DNA of 64,000 nt from Pseudomonadota bacterium (GTDB lineage: Bacteria > Pseudomonadota > Alphaproteobacteria > Rhodospirillales > Magnetospirillaceae): NCBI GenBank assembly GCA_021781575.1, contig JAJXWP010000026.1:1-64000 (forward strand). Reading direction: 5' to 3'. The first letter of the stretch is position 1. The number at the start of each line of letters is the position of its first letter. A model generated the notes under the pieces. The model saw only the letters and a program-made list of their open reading frames with translations. It ran no database searches and had not been told where the DNA came from. Shown here one piece after another: positions 40,463 to 48,971 of this stretch. A program made the translations under genes and the position numbers.

Positions 40463-41650
40463 ATGCAGGGTACGGTGAAAGTGCTGCTCAGCGGGATGTT
40501 GGCCCTGGCCCTGGCGATCGGCCTCGCCCGCTTCGGCTTCACGCCCCTGTTGCCGCTGATGCAGGCGGAAACCGGCTTCGACGCCGCCACCGGCGGCTGG
40601 CTGGCGGCAGCCAACTACCTGGGATATCTGGCAGGCGCCGTCTGGGCAGGGCGCATTTCCTCGGACCACGGGCGCCATCGGGCGCTGGCCTGGGCATTGG
40701 CGGTGACCGCCGTCGGTTTGGCTCCGATGGCCCTCACCCACTGGCCGCCCGCCTGGATGGCGATCCGCTTCATCAGCGGCCTGGTCAGCGCCTGGGTCTT
40801 CGTCATGGCCTCGGCCCTGGTCGTCCCCTATCTGCACGGGCACGGCCATTCGGCCTGGGATGGATGGCATTTCGGCGGCGTCGGACTCGGCATCGCGGTC
40901 TCCGGGGTAACCGTCGCCCTGGCCGCCCCCGCCTTCGGCAGCGGCGGCGCGTGGCTGGCCTTGTCGGCCATTGGCGCAGCGATGGCGCTAGCCGCCTGGA
41001 ACGGCCTGGCGACGGTGCAGAGTGACGGCGCGGTCAAGGCGTCGTCCCGCTCGCTCCCCCTTCCCTACCCCCTGGGCTTCCTGGTCGCTGCCTATGGTTG
41101 CCACGGCTTCGGCTACGTGGTCACCGGCACGTTCCTGGTCGCCCAAGCCAGGGGCCTGGGGCTCCACGGCGTGGCCGACTGGCTGTGGGTGCTGGCCGGA
41201 GCGGCCAACCTGCCGTCACCCGCCCTGTGGTCGTGGCTGGCCGCCCGATACGGCTTCCTTCCCGCCATCCTTTCCGCCCAACTGCTGCTGGTGGCCGGCG
41301 TCGCGGCGACGGTCCTGCGGCCGGACAGCATCGGGCTGGCCTTAGGCGCCGCGCTGTTCGGCCTGACTTTCATGGGCATTACCGGTTTGGCGCTATCCAT
41401 GGGCCGCGCCGTCCTGCCCAGCGCTCCCGGCCGCGTCATCGGGCGGATGACGGTGGTTCTCAGCATCGGCCAGATGCTGGGGCCCATCGTCGCCGCCAAG
41501 CTGTCCCACGCCGGTAACTATTCCGCAGGCCTGACCTTGTCGGCCGTGGTTTCGGCCGCCGGAGCCGGCTTCCTGGTCGTAGGCTGGTTGAAGATGGGAT
41601 CGGCGGCTGGGAAGATGTCATTCTCCGTTCGTGGAAGAAAACCGGAGTGA
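40463..41650 (+). CDS. MFS transporter, YbfB/YjiJ family
   Basis: A 395-aa inner-membrane protein with about twelve hydrophobic segments and the N-terminal pattern LALAIGLARFGFTPLLPLM, which is characteristic of the YbfB/YjiJ group. The first cytoplasmic loop WAGRISSDHGRHR has the MFS motif A character. The start at 40463 has a GGGAGGAAGGG site. The substrate is unknown. It is a single gene following the repeat region; the frame from 40406 is an artefact. Confidence 0.85.
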   Translation: MQGTVKVLLSGMLALALAIGLARFGFTPLLPLMQAETGFDAATGGWLAAANYLGYLAGAVWAGRISSDHGRHRALAWALAVTAVGLAPMALTHWPPAWMAIRFISGLVSAWVFVMASALVVPYLHGHGHSAWDGWHFGGVGLGIAVSGVTVALAAPAFGSGGAWLALSAIGAAMALAAWNGLATVQSDGAVKASSRSLPLPYPLGFLVAAYGCHGFGYVVTGTFLVAQARGLGLHGVADWLWVLAGAANLPSPALWSWLAARYGFLPAILSAQLLLVAGVAATVLRPDSIGLALGAALFGLTFMGITGLALSMGRAVLPSAPGRVIGRMTVVLSIGQMLGPIVAAKLSHAGNYSAGLTLSAVVSAAGAGFLVVGWLKMGSAAGKMSFSVRGRKPE

Positions 41651-41833
41651 AGACAATCTCGTGGCCGGAGGAGCACCCGGCGACGCTCGCACCTGCCGGC
41701 ACGGCGCCGGCCATCCGGTCTCCGATTTGGGTTGCCACCCATGCCGAAGGGCGCGGGTCGCATGGTACTACCTGGGGCCTCAGCCCCCCCGTTAGCTTGT
41801 CCGTCGAACCACGACAGCCCACGGGAGGACCAA

Positions 41834-42781
41834 GTGAACAAGATCACCCTGTCCGCCATCACCTTGGTAACGATGCTGTTGACGCCCGCCTGGGCCGAGG
41901 CCGCGCCCTTGCTCAAGCCTTTCATCATGGCCAGCCGCACACCCGGCAATGCCTCGGCTGTCGCGGCCACCGCCGCCGACACGGTGCGCAAGCTCGAGGC
42001 GCAGGGATTCCAGGTGGTGGGACGCTACTCGCCCTATCCGGGGGCAGAGGTCATCGCGGTGACCGACGACCAATTGAAGACGGTTGCCGCGGCGTCATCC
42101 TTCGGCGCGTATGGCGCCGCCGAGCGCGTGGCGGTGACGGCGGTGGGCGGCGAGGTGCAGGTGTCTTACACCAACCCGCCCTATCTGGCCGCCGCCTACC
42201 GCATGAAGGGCGATGTCTCGGGTGTGGCGAGCCGCCTGGCAAGCGCCCTGGGCAACCGTGGCGCCTTTGGAGCCGAGGGAATCTCGGACGAGGATCTGCG
42301 CGAGTATCGCTACATGTTCGGCATGGAGGAGTTCACCGATCCGGATCTGCTGGCCAGCTATCGTAGCCAGGCCGAGGCCCTGGCGGCGGTGGAGAAAAAC
42401 CTGGCGGCTGGCGTGATGGGTGTCGGCAAGGTCTACCGCATCGACATCCCCGGCAAGGCGGAATCGGTATTCGGCGTATCGATGTCGGGTGCCAAGAGCG
42501 GCGGAGACCAGCAGGACGATGCCTATCTGATGAGCCAGATCGACTTCAAACCCGACCGCTCGACGGCGCATCTGCCCTACGAGATGGTGGTATCGGACGG
42601 CAAGGTCTACTCCCTGTCCGCCCGCTTCCGGATCGCCATCGACTTCCCCGATCTCTCGATGATGGGCTCGCACAGTTTCCTGACCATCATGGGGGCGCCT
42701 GACGCCATCCACACCGCCCTGGCCGCGGCTGCGGGCGGCGGCTGGAAACCGGCCAGCAACAGCACGGCCAGCAACAACTGA
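41834..42781 (+). CDS. Exported protein of unknown function
   Basis: A 315-aa periplasmic or outer-membrane-associated protein. The start is GTG at 41834, 5 bases after GGGAGG, giving the signal peptide (M)NKITLSAITLVTMLLTPAWAEAAP. The first mature domain (DTVRKLEAQGFQVVGRYSPYPGAEVIAVTDDQL) has the look of a DUF302-type alpha/beta unit; a second copy-like stretch starts near YRMKGDV. The C-terminus is disordered (SNSTASNN). I cannot name a family or substrate. Confidence 0.7.
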   Translation: MNKITLSAITLVTMLLTPAWAEAAPLLKPFIMASRTPGNASAVAATAADTVRKLEAQGFQVVGRYSPYPGAEVIAVTDDQLKTVAAASSFGAYGAAERVAVTAVGGEVQVSYTNPPYLAAAYRMKGDVSGVASRLASALGNRGAFGAEGISDEDLREYRYMFGMEEFTDPDLLASYRSQAEALAAVEKNLAAGVMGVGKVYRIDIPGKAESVFGVSMSGAKSGGDQQDDAYLMSQIDFKPDRSTAHLPYEMVVSDGKVYSLSARFRIAIDFPDLSMMGSHSFLTIMGAPDAIHTALAAAAGGGWKPASNSTASNN

Positions 42782-42806
42782 GGCGAAGAAATAAGGGAAG
42801 AAATTA

Positions 42807-42832
42807 CCAGACCGTACTTTCGTACAGTATGG
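42807..42832 (-). terminator. GAAA-tetraloop hairpin with U-rich tail on minus strand
   Basis: CCAGACCGTAC (42807-42817) and GTACAGTATGG (42822-42832) pair with one mismatch and one wobble. On the minus strand the loop is GAAA and the tail is TAATTTCTTCC, so it fits a terminator for a minus-strand transcript ending just past the 41-aa frame. Confidence 0.5.
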
Positions 42833-42878
42833 CATTGAGTATCTACAGCGGGAAAGTCCCTGCGCAGACATAACAGGA

Positions 42879-43004
42879 CTAAAGTAGGTGCTCCATTTCT
42901 TGGTAAGCCGTACTAGAAAGAGAGGAGCCTGTTGGATCGAACTTCACCGGCTGAGTCATCCTGCTGCGGCGCGTTGTTCCGATGGGCTTCCTGGAGGTGT
43001 GCAT
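42879..43004 (-). CDS. Possible 41-aa small protein
   Basis: The frame MHTSRKPIGTTRRSRMTQ...EMEHLL is preceded by GGGAGGAA directly before the ATG and followed, 47 bases past its stop, by a hairpin with a U-rich tail. It has a basic N-terminal part and an acidic end. I recognise no family, and the Shine-Dalgarno spacing is short. It could instead be part of a plus-strand regulatory RNA that ends at 43066. Coding status is uncertain. Confidence 0.35.
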   Translation of the reverse strand: MHTSRKPIGTTRRSRMTQPVKFDPTGSSLSSTAYQEMEHLL

Positions 43005-43034
43005 TTCCTCCCTTTTTCGCACACCGCAAAACTC

Positions 43035-43066
43035 GACCGCCCGGCGTGACGCCGGGCGGTCATTTT
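43035..43066. terminator. Strong bidirectional terminator
   Basis: GACCGCCCGGCGT (43035-43047) and ACGCCGGGCGGTC (43049-43061) form a very stable stem. The plus side continues ATTTTT and the minus side GAGTTTTG. It ends LysR transcription on the minus strand and any plus-strand transcript entering from 42781. Confidence 0.8.
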
Positions 43067-43105
43067 TCAATGCGGAGGGCCTTTCGGCTCCGTCCCATCC
43101 GGCCA

Positions 43106-44023
43106 TCAATCGCTGCCGAACGATGCCCGCGCATGGATTCCCCTGGCCGTGGGCATCAGTTCGAGAAATGCCTGGGCGGCCCGGCTCAAGCGCCTCTCGC
43201 GATGCTTCAGCGCGACGAAACGCCGGCCCGGCAGGGCGCAAGCCGCGGCTTTCAGAATACCCGCCCGCAATCCCGCCGCCACCACCACCGCCGACAGCAC
43301 CGTCGCCCCCGCCCCCGCTTCCACGGCGATGCGTACGGCTTCGTTGCTCGGCAACTCCAGCGCCACCGAGACGTCGGCCAGGGACAGGCCGCGGGTAGCG
43401 AGCAGCGCCTCTGTGGCGGCACGCGTTCCCGACCCGGCCTCACGCAGCACCCAGGGCAGGCGGCGCAGGTCATCGGCATCGAGCGCCTTCTCCGCCGCCC
43501 AACCATGTTGGGCGCCGACCACCAGGACCAAGCGGTCGTCGTCCACCGGCCGCTGCTCGAGCACGGCCACTTCGACATCGCCCTCGACGAACCCCAGTTC
43601 CACCTCGCCGGCCAGAATGGCGGCGGAAACCTGCGCCGTATTGCCGATCGATAAGACGACGGCGATGCCCGGATGGACGCCATGATACCGGTGCAGAAGC
43701 GGCGGCAGCCAATAGGTGGCGATGGTTTGGCTGCCCATCACCGCAAGCCGCCCCCGCGTCAGCCCGGACATCTCTTCCAACAGGCTCTCGGCGCGGCGGG
43801 CCGAGCGTAGGACATCGCGCGCCTCGACCAGAAAGGCCGCTCCTTCGGCGGTCAGCTCCACCCGCCGGCCGATGCGATGGAACAAGGCAATGCCGGTCCG
43901 ACTCTCCAGCTGGGCGACCGCCGCGCTCGCCGCCGATTGGGTCAGCCCCAGCGCCTGGGCGGCCTGGGTGAAATGAAGCCGTTCGGCGACGGCGACAAAA
44001 ATGCGCAACTGCTCGAGGGTCAT
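43106..44023 (-). CDS. LysR-family transcriptional regulator, YeiE/CbbR-like
   Basis: A 305-aa LysR regulator. The N-terminal winged helix is MTLEQLRIFVAVAERLHFTQAAQALGLTQSAAS, and the effector domain begins at RGRLAVMGSQTIATYWLPPLL. It is divergently oriented from a YeiH-type transporter gene with about 120 bases between them, a common LysR-target arrangement. In E. coli the same pair is YeiE-YeiH, linked to sulfite handling. It probably controls the transporter. Its 3' end is the strong terminator at 43035. Confidence 0.88.
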   Translation of the reverse strand: MTLEQLRIFVAVAERLHFTQAAQALGLTQSAASAAVAQLESRTGIALFHRIGRRVELTAEGAAFLVEARDVLRSARRAESLLEEMSGLTRGRLAVMGSQTIATYWLPPLLHRYHGVHPGIAVVLSIGNTAQVSAAILAGEVELGFVEGDVEVAVLEQRPVDDDRLVLVVGAQHGWAAEKALDADDLRRLPWVLREAGSGTRAATEALLATRGLSLADVSVALELPSNEAVRIAVEAGAGATVLSAVVVAAGLRAGILKAAACALPGRRFVALKHRERRLSRAAQAFLELMPTARGIHARASFGSD

Positions 44024-44142
44024 CGAGGCGATCCATTCGTAAAATTTGTTAATATCAGAAAAACAATGCGTTGGACAGATTGATCAATAAGCCGCAGATT
44101 CCCCTCCAGTTTTGTTCCCTTTTGGTCGGCGGAGTTCTGCCC

Positions 44143-45189
44143 ATGTCCCAAGTCGACAGCGTCGCTGCCGCGCGTCCCCAAGTGCCCTTTGCCACGATAC
44201 GCGGCATTCTTCCCGGGCTCGCCGTATGTGTGGGCCTGACCATTCTGGCCGTGCAGCTTCGCCGTATCCCCGGCGTCTCGGCCCTAAGCCCGGCGATCAT
44301 CGCCATCGTTCTTGGCATCGTCGCCCGCCAGGCCATCGGCCTGCCCGAGATCCTGCGGCCCGGAATGACCTTTTCGCTCCGGACCTTACTACGCACCGCG
44401 GTGGTGTTGCTCGGCCTGCAGGTGACCGTCGGGCAGATCCTGTCGCTCGGCATCGGCGCGCTGGTATCCGTTACGGCCGGCCTTGTCACCTGCTTCTTCG
44501 GCACGGTCTGGCTGGGGGCGCGACTCGGCGTCGATCCCAAGCTGGCGCGGTTGATCGGCACCGGCACGGGGGTGTGCGGGGCCTCGGCGGTGGTGGCGGC
44601 CAACAGCGTGACCCACGGCAAGGACGAAGACGTGACCTACGCCCTGGTCACGGTGACCATCCTCGGCACCATTGCCATGATGGTCGAGCCGGCGGTCGCC
44701 ATATTGCTTCATCTCGACACGGTGCATGCCGGCCTGTGGCTGGGCGCGTCGATCCACGAGGTGGCGCAGGTAGTCGGCGGCGCCACGCAGCTTGGCCCGG
44801 AAGCCACGGGTGTGGCGACGATCGCCAAGATGATCCGCGTGCTGCTGCTGGCCCCAATGGTGCTGACCATGGCCGCCATCGAACATCGCCGCCGCCTGAA
44901 GATGCACCAGACCGCGGGCGAGACGCCGCCCAAGGTGCCCGTGCCGTGGTTCGCCTTCGGCTTCCTGGCATTGGTGGGTGTTTCCAGCCTGGGTGTGGTC
45001 CCGCATGATGTGGTCAAGCAGGTTGGGGTGGCCTCCTCCTATATGCTGGCCACCGCCCTCGCCGCCATGGGCTTCGGCGTCGAAGTGCGGGCCATCAAAC
45101 GCAAAGGCCTTCGGCCGCTGATCCTCGCCGTGTCTTCTTGGCTGCTGATTGCCGGCGTGAGTTTCGGACTGGTGTCTGTCCTCGGTTGA
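44143..45189 (+). CDS. YeiH/UPF0324 family membrane transporter
   Basis: A 348-aa inner-membrane protein with about ten hydrophobic segments. Family marks include ALSPAIIAIVLGIVARQ, GTGTGVCGASAVVAAN, and SIHEVAQVVGG. The group is annotated as putative sulfate exporters. ATG 44143 has GGAG 8 bases upstream; the TTG-started form adds 24 residues without a better signal. The divergent LysR gene suggests induction by a sulfur compound, possibly sulfite, linking it with the TsdAB-like pair and rhodaneses nearby. Confidence 0.85.
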   Translation: MSQVDSVAAARPQVPFATIRGILPGLAVCVGLTILAVQLRRIPGVSALSPAIIAIVLGIVARQAIGLPEILRPGMTFSLRTLLRTAVVLLGLQVTVGQILSLGIGALVSVTAGLVTCFFGTVWLGARLGVDPKLARLIGTGTGVCGASAVVAANSVTHGKDEDVTYALVTVTILGTIAMMVEPAVAILLHLDTVHAGLWLGASIHEVAQVVGGATQLGPEATGVATIAKMIRVLLLAPMVLTMAAIEHRRRLKMHQTAGETPPKVPVPWFAFGFLALVGVSSLGVVPHDVVKQVGVASSYMLATALAAMGFGVEVRAIKRKGLRPLILAVSSWLLIAGVSFGLVSVLG

Positions 45190-45390
45190 GCGAGCACCGT
45201 CTCCGATAGAAGATGCCGTCCCGAATGGTCGCAGAAGGTCTCGCCCGCCCGGTGAGACTCCTCCCCTCGCGACCCTCGGGGCGGCAAGCAGCCGGGCCCG
45301 ACCACTCCCCCGCTCCGGCGGCATCCAGGTCCTTCCTCCGCCGCAGGCTCGCCCGGCATCCCCATAAATTAGAACCGGAGGATGCATTGT

Positions 45391-45419
45391 CCGCCCCCAG
45401 GCGGCGCGCCTGAGGGCGG
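45391..45419. terminator. Hairpin between convergent genes
   Basis: CCGCCCCCAGGC (45391-45402) pairs at 11 of 12 positions with GCCTGAGGGCGG (45408-45419), between the YeiH-like gene and the RsbU-like gene. The plus-side tail TGTTTC is weak. It is probably a shared terminator. Confidence 0.45.
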
Positions 45420-45451
45420 TGTTTCAAATGCCGCGAGAGGCCGCCCCCCGG

Positions 45452-46600
45452 TTACCCCGCCGGCCGACGGACACAAACCAGCGTCAGGTCGTCGGGAGGC
45501 TCCCCCGGCACGCGGCGCTCAAATTGGGCAAGTACGGCCGCGGCCAGACAGCCGGCCGGCGCGGCCTCGCCGATCCAGGCCAGCACGGTGTCCTGGTCGG
45601 CGACGGGAACTCCGTCCACCTGGCTCTCCAGAAGAGCGTCGCTGTAGGCGAACAGTGCGGCACCCGGCGGCAGCGACACCGCCGCCTGTTCGTAGGCGGC
45701 GTCGGCGAATGCACCGAGCGGCGGCCCGGAGACCTCGAGAAAGCGCGGCACTCCGTCGACGACGAGGATCGGCATCGGCGACAGCGCCCCGGCCAAGGCC
45801 AGCTGCCCGGCCGGTATATCGACGACGAAGGCCAGGGCGGCGGCGAATTGGCCAGGCCTCAACAGCGCCTTCAGCTCGTTGTTGAGGAACTGCAGAAGGT
45901 TGGCCGGCTGCCAATTGCGATGCGGCAGCCGGCTCATGATGGCATCCAGGCGGAACACATTGCAGGCCGCCGCCACGCCATGGCCGGCAAAATCGACGAT
46001 CAGCACGCCAAGCCTGCCGGCCGTGGACTGGAATACGCTCCAATAGTCACCCCCAAGTTCGGATGAGGTCTTGATGACGCCGCTGACGTCGAGGCCGGTC
46101 CGGCGTCGGACGGCGGCCAGAGCCTCGGTGCCGGGCTGAAGCGTCATCTGCGCCGACCTGGCCGCTGCCAACTCCTCGCGCACCCGGTCCTGGTAGGCGG
46201 TCAGACCGGCAAGCAGCCGCCGATTTTCCAGATGAACCCCGACGCGGGCCCACATTTCCTGAACGTTGAACGGCTTCGACACCACGTCGGTGCCACCGGC
46301 GGCGAAACAGGCGGCGCGTTCCTCGGCGGTGCCCAGGGCGGTGACGAAAATTACCGGCAGTTCGGTCCGCCGATAGGCGTCACGCAGCCGGCGGCACATT
46401 TCGTAGCCGTCCATCTCGGGCATCATGACGTCCAGCAGAACCAGGTCCGGCCGCCTGCGCTCGACGGCCGCCAGCCCTTCGACACCGTTGCCGGCCATTT
46501 CGACCGAATGCACTCCCAGCAACCCGAGCAATTCCTCGAGCAGCTTCCGGTTTCCTTGGTTGTCGTCGACGACCAGCACATGCATTCCGTCGAAGCTCAT
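45452..46600 (-). CDS. Receiver-PP2C (RsbU-like) phosphatase
   Basis: A 382-aa response regulator. Residues 1-125 are a receiver (VLVVDDNQGN, phospho-acceptor in VLLDVMMPEMDG, Lys in VSKPFN). After a helical linker comes a SpoIIE-type PP2C domain with GGDYWSVF, IVDFAGHGVAAA, and DDLTLVCVR containing the metal-binding Asp residues. It should dephosphorylate a STAS protein, here probably the product of 47402-47707. The ATG overlaps the stop of the upstream HATPase gene by one base (TAATG). Confidence 0.88.
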   Translation of the reverse strand: MSFDGMHVLVVDDNQGNRKLLEELLGLLGVHSVEMAGNGVEGLAAVERRRPDLVLLDVMMPEMDGYEMCRRLRDAYRRTELPVIFVTALGTAEERAACFAAGGTDVVSKPFNVQEMWARVGVHLENRRLLAGLTAYQDRVREELAAARSAQMTLQPGTEALAAVRRRTGLDVSGVIKTSSELGGDYWSVFQSTAGRLGVLIVDFAGHGVAAACNVFRLDAIMSRLPHRNWQPANLLQFLNNELKALLRPGQFAAALAFVVDIPAGQLALAGALSPMPILVVDGVPRFLEVSGPPLGAFADAAYEQAAVSLPPGAALFAYSDALLESQVDGVPVADQDTVLAWIGEAAPAGCLAAAVLAQFERRVPGEPPDDLTLVCVRRPAG

Positions 46601-47313
46601 TATTCCGCTCCGCCATCCCGGGGAAAGGCCAATACGGTGCACCGGCCACAATCCTCGACGGCGACGCGGGCTGCGGCCGAGGCGACGGCAAGGCCGTGAA
46701 GCCTGACCGGGTCCACGGCTTCGTGCCGCACCGCTTCGGGATCATAACCGGCGCCTTCGTCCCGCACCGCCACCTCCAGCCCCTCGGGAGTCGGCGCCGC
46801 CGACACCTCGAGCCGCCGGCGGATGAGTTTGGGATGGGCCAGCAGATCATCCAGGCTGCGGCAATATTCGACGAAATCGTCAGCGCCGGGACCGCAGGAT
46901 CGCAACCCGAGATTCCCGTGGATCAGGCCATTGGCAACCACTTCATGGACCGCCAACTCGAGGCCGCCGGCCCAATGGGCGGCAAACCGTTGGCACAAGG
47001 CATCGACGAAAAGCCGCGCCGCTTCGCAATGATAGGCGGTATCGGTCCTCAGGCTCAGCCCCAGTCCGCCGGCAGCGAGATGGGAGCGAAATCTTCCACC
47101 AAGGAGAAGAGTCCCACCGCGATCGACTTCCACACCGCCGGCGAAGGGGGCGGCCAAGCATCTGCGGATGGCATCGGCGTCGAAGCGCTTGGAAAGGACC
47201 AGCCCGGCCTGTCTCGGCTTGATGCCACCGGCTGCGGCCCGCCAACCGTATCGGCGGGCGAATTCACCGGCCTTGGCATCCGACCGGCCGCGCCAGACCA
47301 CGACGATATTCAT
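46600..47313 (-). CDS. RsbW-like HATPase (anti-sigma or switch kinase)
   Basis: A 237-aa protein. The C-terminal half is a HATPase_c_2 domain of the RsbW/SpoIIAB type: ELAVHEVVANGLIHGN (N-box) and VRDEGAGYDP (G1). The N-terminal 90 residues (MNIVVVWRGRSD...) form an extra domain I do not recognise. It is coupled to the RsbU-like gene and divergent from a STAS gene, so the three make a partner-switching module. A target sigma factor is not in the window; a non-sigma target is possible. Confidence 0.8.
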   Translation of the reverse strand: MNIVVVWRGRSDAKAGEFARRYGWRAAAGGIKPRQAGLVLSKRFDADAIRRCLAAPFAGGVEVDRGGTLLLGGRFRSHLAAGGLGLSLRTDTAYHCEAARLFVDALCQRFAAHWAGGLELAVHEVVANGLIHGNLGLRSCGPGADDFVEYCRSLDDLLAHPKLIRRRLEVSAAPTPEGLEVAVRDEGAGYDPEAVRHEAVDPVRLHGLAVASAAARVAVEDCGRCTVLAFPRDGGAE

Positions 47314-47401
47314 TCCTCTTGCTCCGAACCGAGTTTGGGGCAAACCTCGCGCGAGGACTGGCGCCATCCACCCGTCTCATGCGACGACCGCGGAACTGAC
47401 A

Positions 47402-47707
47402 ATGGAATACGCATTCGAGTCAAATGCCGGCAACCTGTGGATCCCGCTCAAAGGTCGCATGACCCACGCGGATTACAAAGGGTTCCGTGAAATCCTAGGA
47501 CGCATCAACGACGATCGTCCGTCGCGCGTGATTTTCGACTTGCGGCAGGTCGAATTTGTCGATTCGTCGGCATTGGGGATGCTGCTGATTGTCCGCGACG
47601 CCGCTGTCCAGCAGCAACGGGCGGTCTGTCTGAAAGGCGCGAGCGGCCAGGTGGAGAAGCTCATCCAGATCGGCAAGCTGCACAAATATTTCGAGGTCGA
47701 GTCGTAA
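47402..47707 (+). CDS. STAS-domain anti-sigma-factor antagonist
   Basis: A 101-aa single STAS domain. The phosphorylatable Ser is in VEFVDSSALGMLL, and the fold marks VIFDLRQV and KLHKYF are typical. It would be phosphorylated by the HATPase protein and dephosphorylated by the RsbU-like phosphatase. ATG 47402 was chosen by family length; the frame from 47168 overlaps the divergent kinase gene. It is transcribed away from the other two partners. Confidence 0.88.
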   Translation: MEYAFESNAGNLWIPLKGRMTHADYKGFREILGRINDDRPSRVIFDLRQVEFVDSSALGMLLIVRDAAVQQQRAVCLKGASGQVEKLIQIGKLHKYFEVES

Positions 47708-47777
47708 TCCGCCGCCTGTCGGCGAGATTCTGACAGGCGCCGTCCACCCCATCCGTCAGCGTCTCACCACAGGTCGA

Positions 47778-48476
47778 TCAGTCCGCTTTCCGCAGGATAT
47801 TGATGCGCGTCGGCTGGAGAAACAGCCGCCCGGTTCCATCAGCCGCGCCAAGCCGCTGAAAGGCCGCCCTCAGTTCGGCCTCTTTGTCGGCAAACAGGCG
47901 CTCACGCTCGAAATTCGCCGACACGACGCGGTCGCGGACCGCGTCAAGCCCGTCGAAACGCATGGGATGGAGATTCACCCTCTCCTCTTCCATGCGCAAG
48001 CCATGCCGATCGGCGGCCCTCAGGGCTTTATAGGCACTGGCACGGACCTCCGTCTCGTCATCGACCGGTCGCACCAGTTGGAAGAAGTCGCCCTCGGCCA
48101 GCGGTTCCGAGACGAACAGCCGGCCGCCGGCCACCAGCACCCGGGCTGCTTCGGACAACGCCTGGTCCATGAATGCCGCCGGCACATGGTGCAGGCTGTT
48201 GAAGAACACCACGACGTCCACGCTGAGGTCGGCGACGGGCAATGCCTGCGCCAATCCGTCGACGATCGTCACAGCTTCCGTCGCCGGGGCGCTGCGGGCC
48301 TTCGCCAATTGCCGGGGGCTGCATTCGATGCCGACCACCTGTGCCCCCTGCCCGGCCATCAGGCGCGCCAGGGCTCCATCGCCGCAGCCGACATCGAGGA
48401 CGCGCCGGCCCGCAAGGTCGATGGTTGCCAGCAGAACATCGACATTGCGCCTCGGTGATGCGGATCCCCCGGTCAC
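47778..48476 (-). CDS. SAM-dependent methyltransferase
   Basis: A 232-aa class I methyltransferase. Motif I is VLDVGCGDGALARLMAG, followed by the acidic VVGIECS strand end, and FFNSLHHVP is the motif IV region seen in UbiE-like enzymes. The GTG start overlaps the AhpD-like gene stop (GTGA). The substrate is unknown; small lipophilic or quinone-like acceptors are typical of the group. Confidence 0.85.
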   Translation of the reverse strand: MTGGSASPRRNVDVLLATIDLAGRRVLDVGCGDGALARLMAGQGAQVVGIECSPRQLAKARSAPATEAVTIVDGLAQALPVADLSVDVVVFFNSLHHVPAAFMDQALSEAARVLVAGGRLFVSEPLAEGDFFQLVRPVDDETEVRASAYKALRAADRHGLRMEEERVNLHPMRFDGLDAVRDRVVSANFERERLFADKEAELRAAFQRLGAADGTGRLFLQPTRINILRKAD

Positions 48477-48838
48477 GGCGATCCTGCGGGCGAACGGGCG
48501 GCAACGAACTGATCATACGCCTCGAGGGCCTGCGCCCCGTAGATGACCGACGGTCCGCCGCCCATATAGATCGCCATGCCGATCATCTCCATGATCTCCT
48601 CTCGCGTCGCGCCGTATTTCAAGGCGGCACGGGCATGAAAGGCGAGGCAGCCGTCGCAGCGGGTGGCGACGCCCAAGGCCAGGGCGATCAGCTCCTTGGT
48701 CTTGGGATCCAGGGCCCCACTCTTGCTGACCGCCGAGTCCATCTCGTGGAAAGCTTTCATCACCTCGGGAATGCCGCTGCGCAGCTCGGCGATCGCCCCG
48801 CTGAGATCCTTGGCCATTTTGGGCCAATCCTTAACCAT
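48473..48838 (-). CDS. Carboxymuconolactone decarboxylase / AhpD family protein
   Basis: A 121-aa all-helical protein. The redox motif CDGC in ATRCDGCLAFHARAALKYGATREEI is the AhpD-type active site (CxxC with downstream His). The C-terminus has GMAIYMGGGPSVIYG. ATG 48838 was chosen because the upstream extension (MPLPGSTTRRWRC) is not family-like. Expected role is peroxide or thiol-linked redox chemistry. It is coupled to the methyltransferase gene. Confidence 0.88.
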   Translation of the reverse strand: MVKDWPKMAKDLSGAIAELRSGIPEVMKAFHEMDSAVSKSGALDPKTKELIALALGVATRCDGCLAFHARAALKYGATREEIMEMIGMAIYMGGGPSVIYGAQALEAYDQFVAARSPAGSP

Positions 48839-48971
48839 GATATCGCATCTCCACCGTCGTGTGGTTGATCCGGGCAACGGCAAGCCGCCGCCCGGCCCGG
48901 CAGGGAAGTTCTCGCCGATAAGGCGAGAGCCGTCCCTTCATATTGTCAGGATGACGAAAACAGGAAAGTGT

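Larger units (their letters stand above)
42782..43105. other. Intergenic region with two hairpins and a possible small gene
   Basis: About 320 bases between the unknown exported protein and the LysR gene, which converge here. It holds a GAAA-loop hairpin (42807-42832), a 41-codon frame (42879-43004, minus) and a strong bidirectional terminator (43035-43066). Confidence 0.55.
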
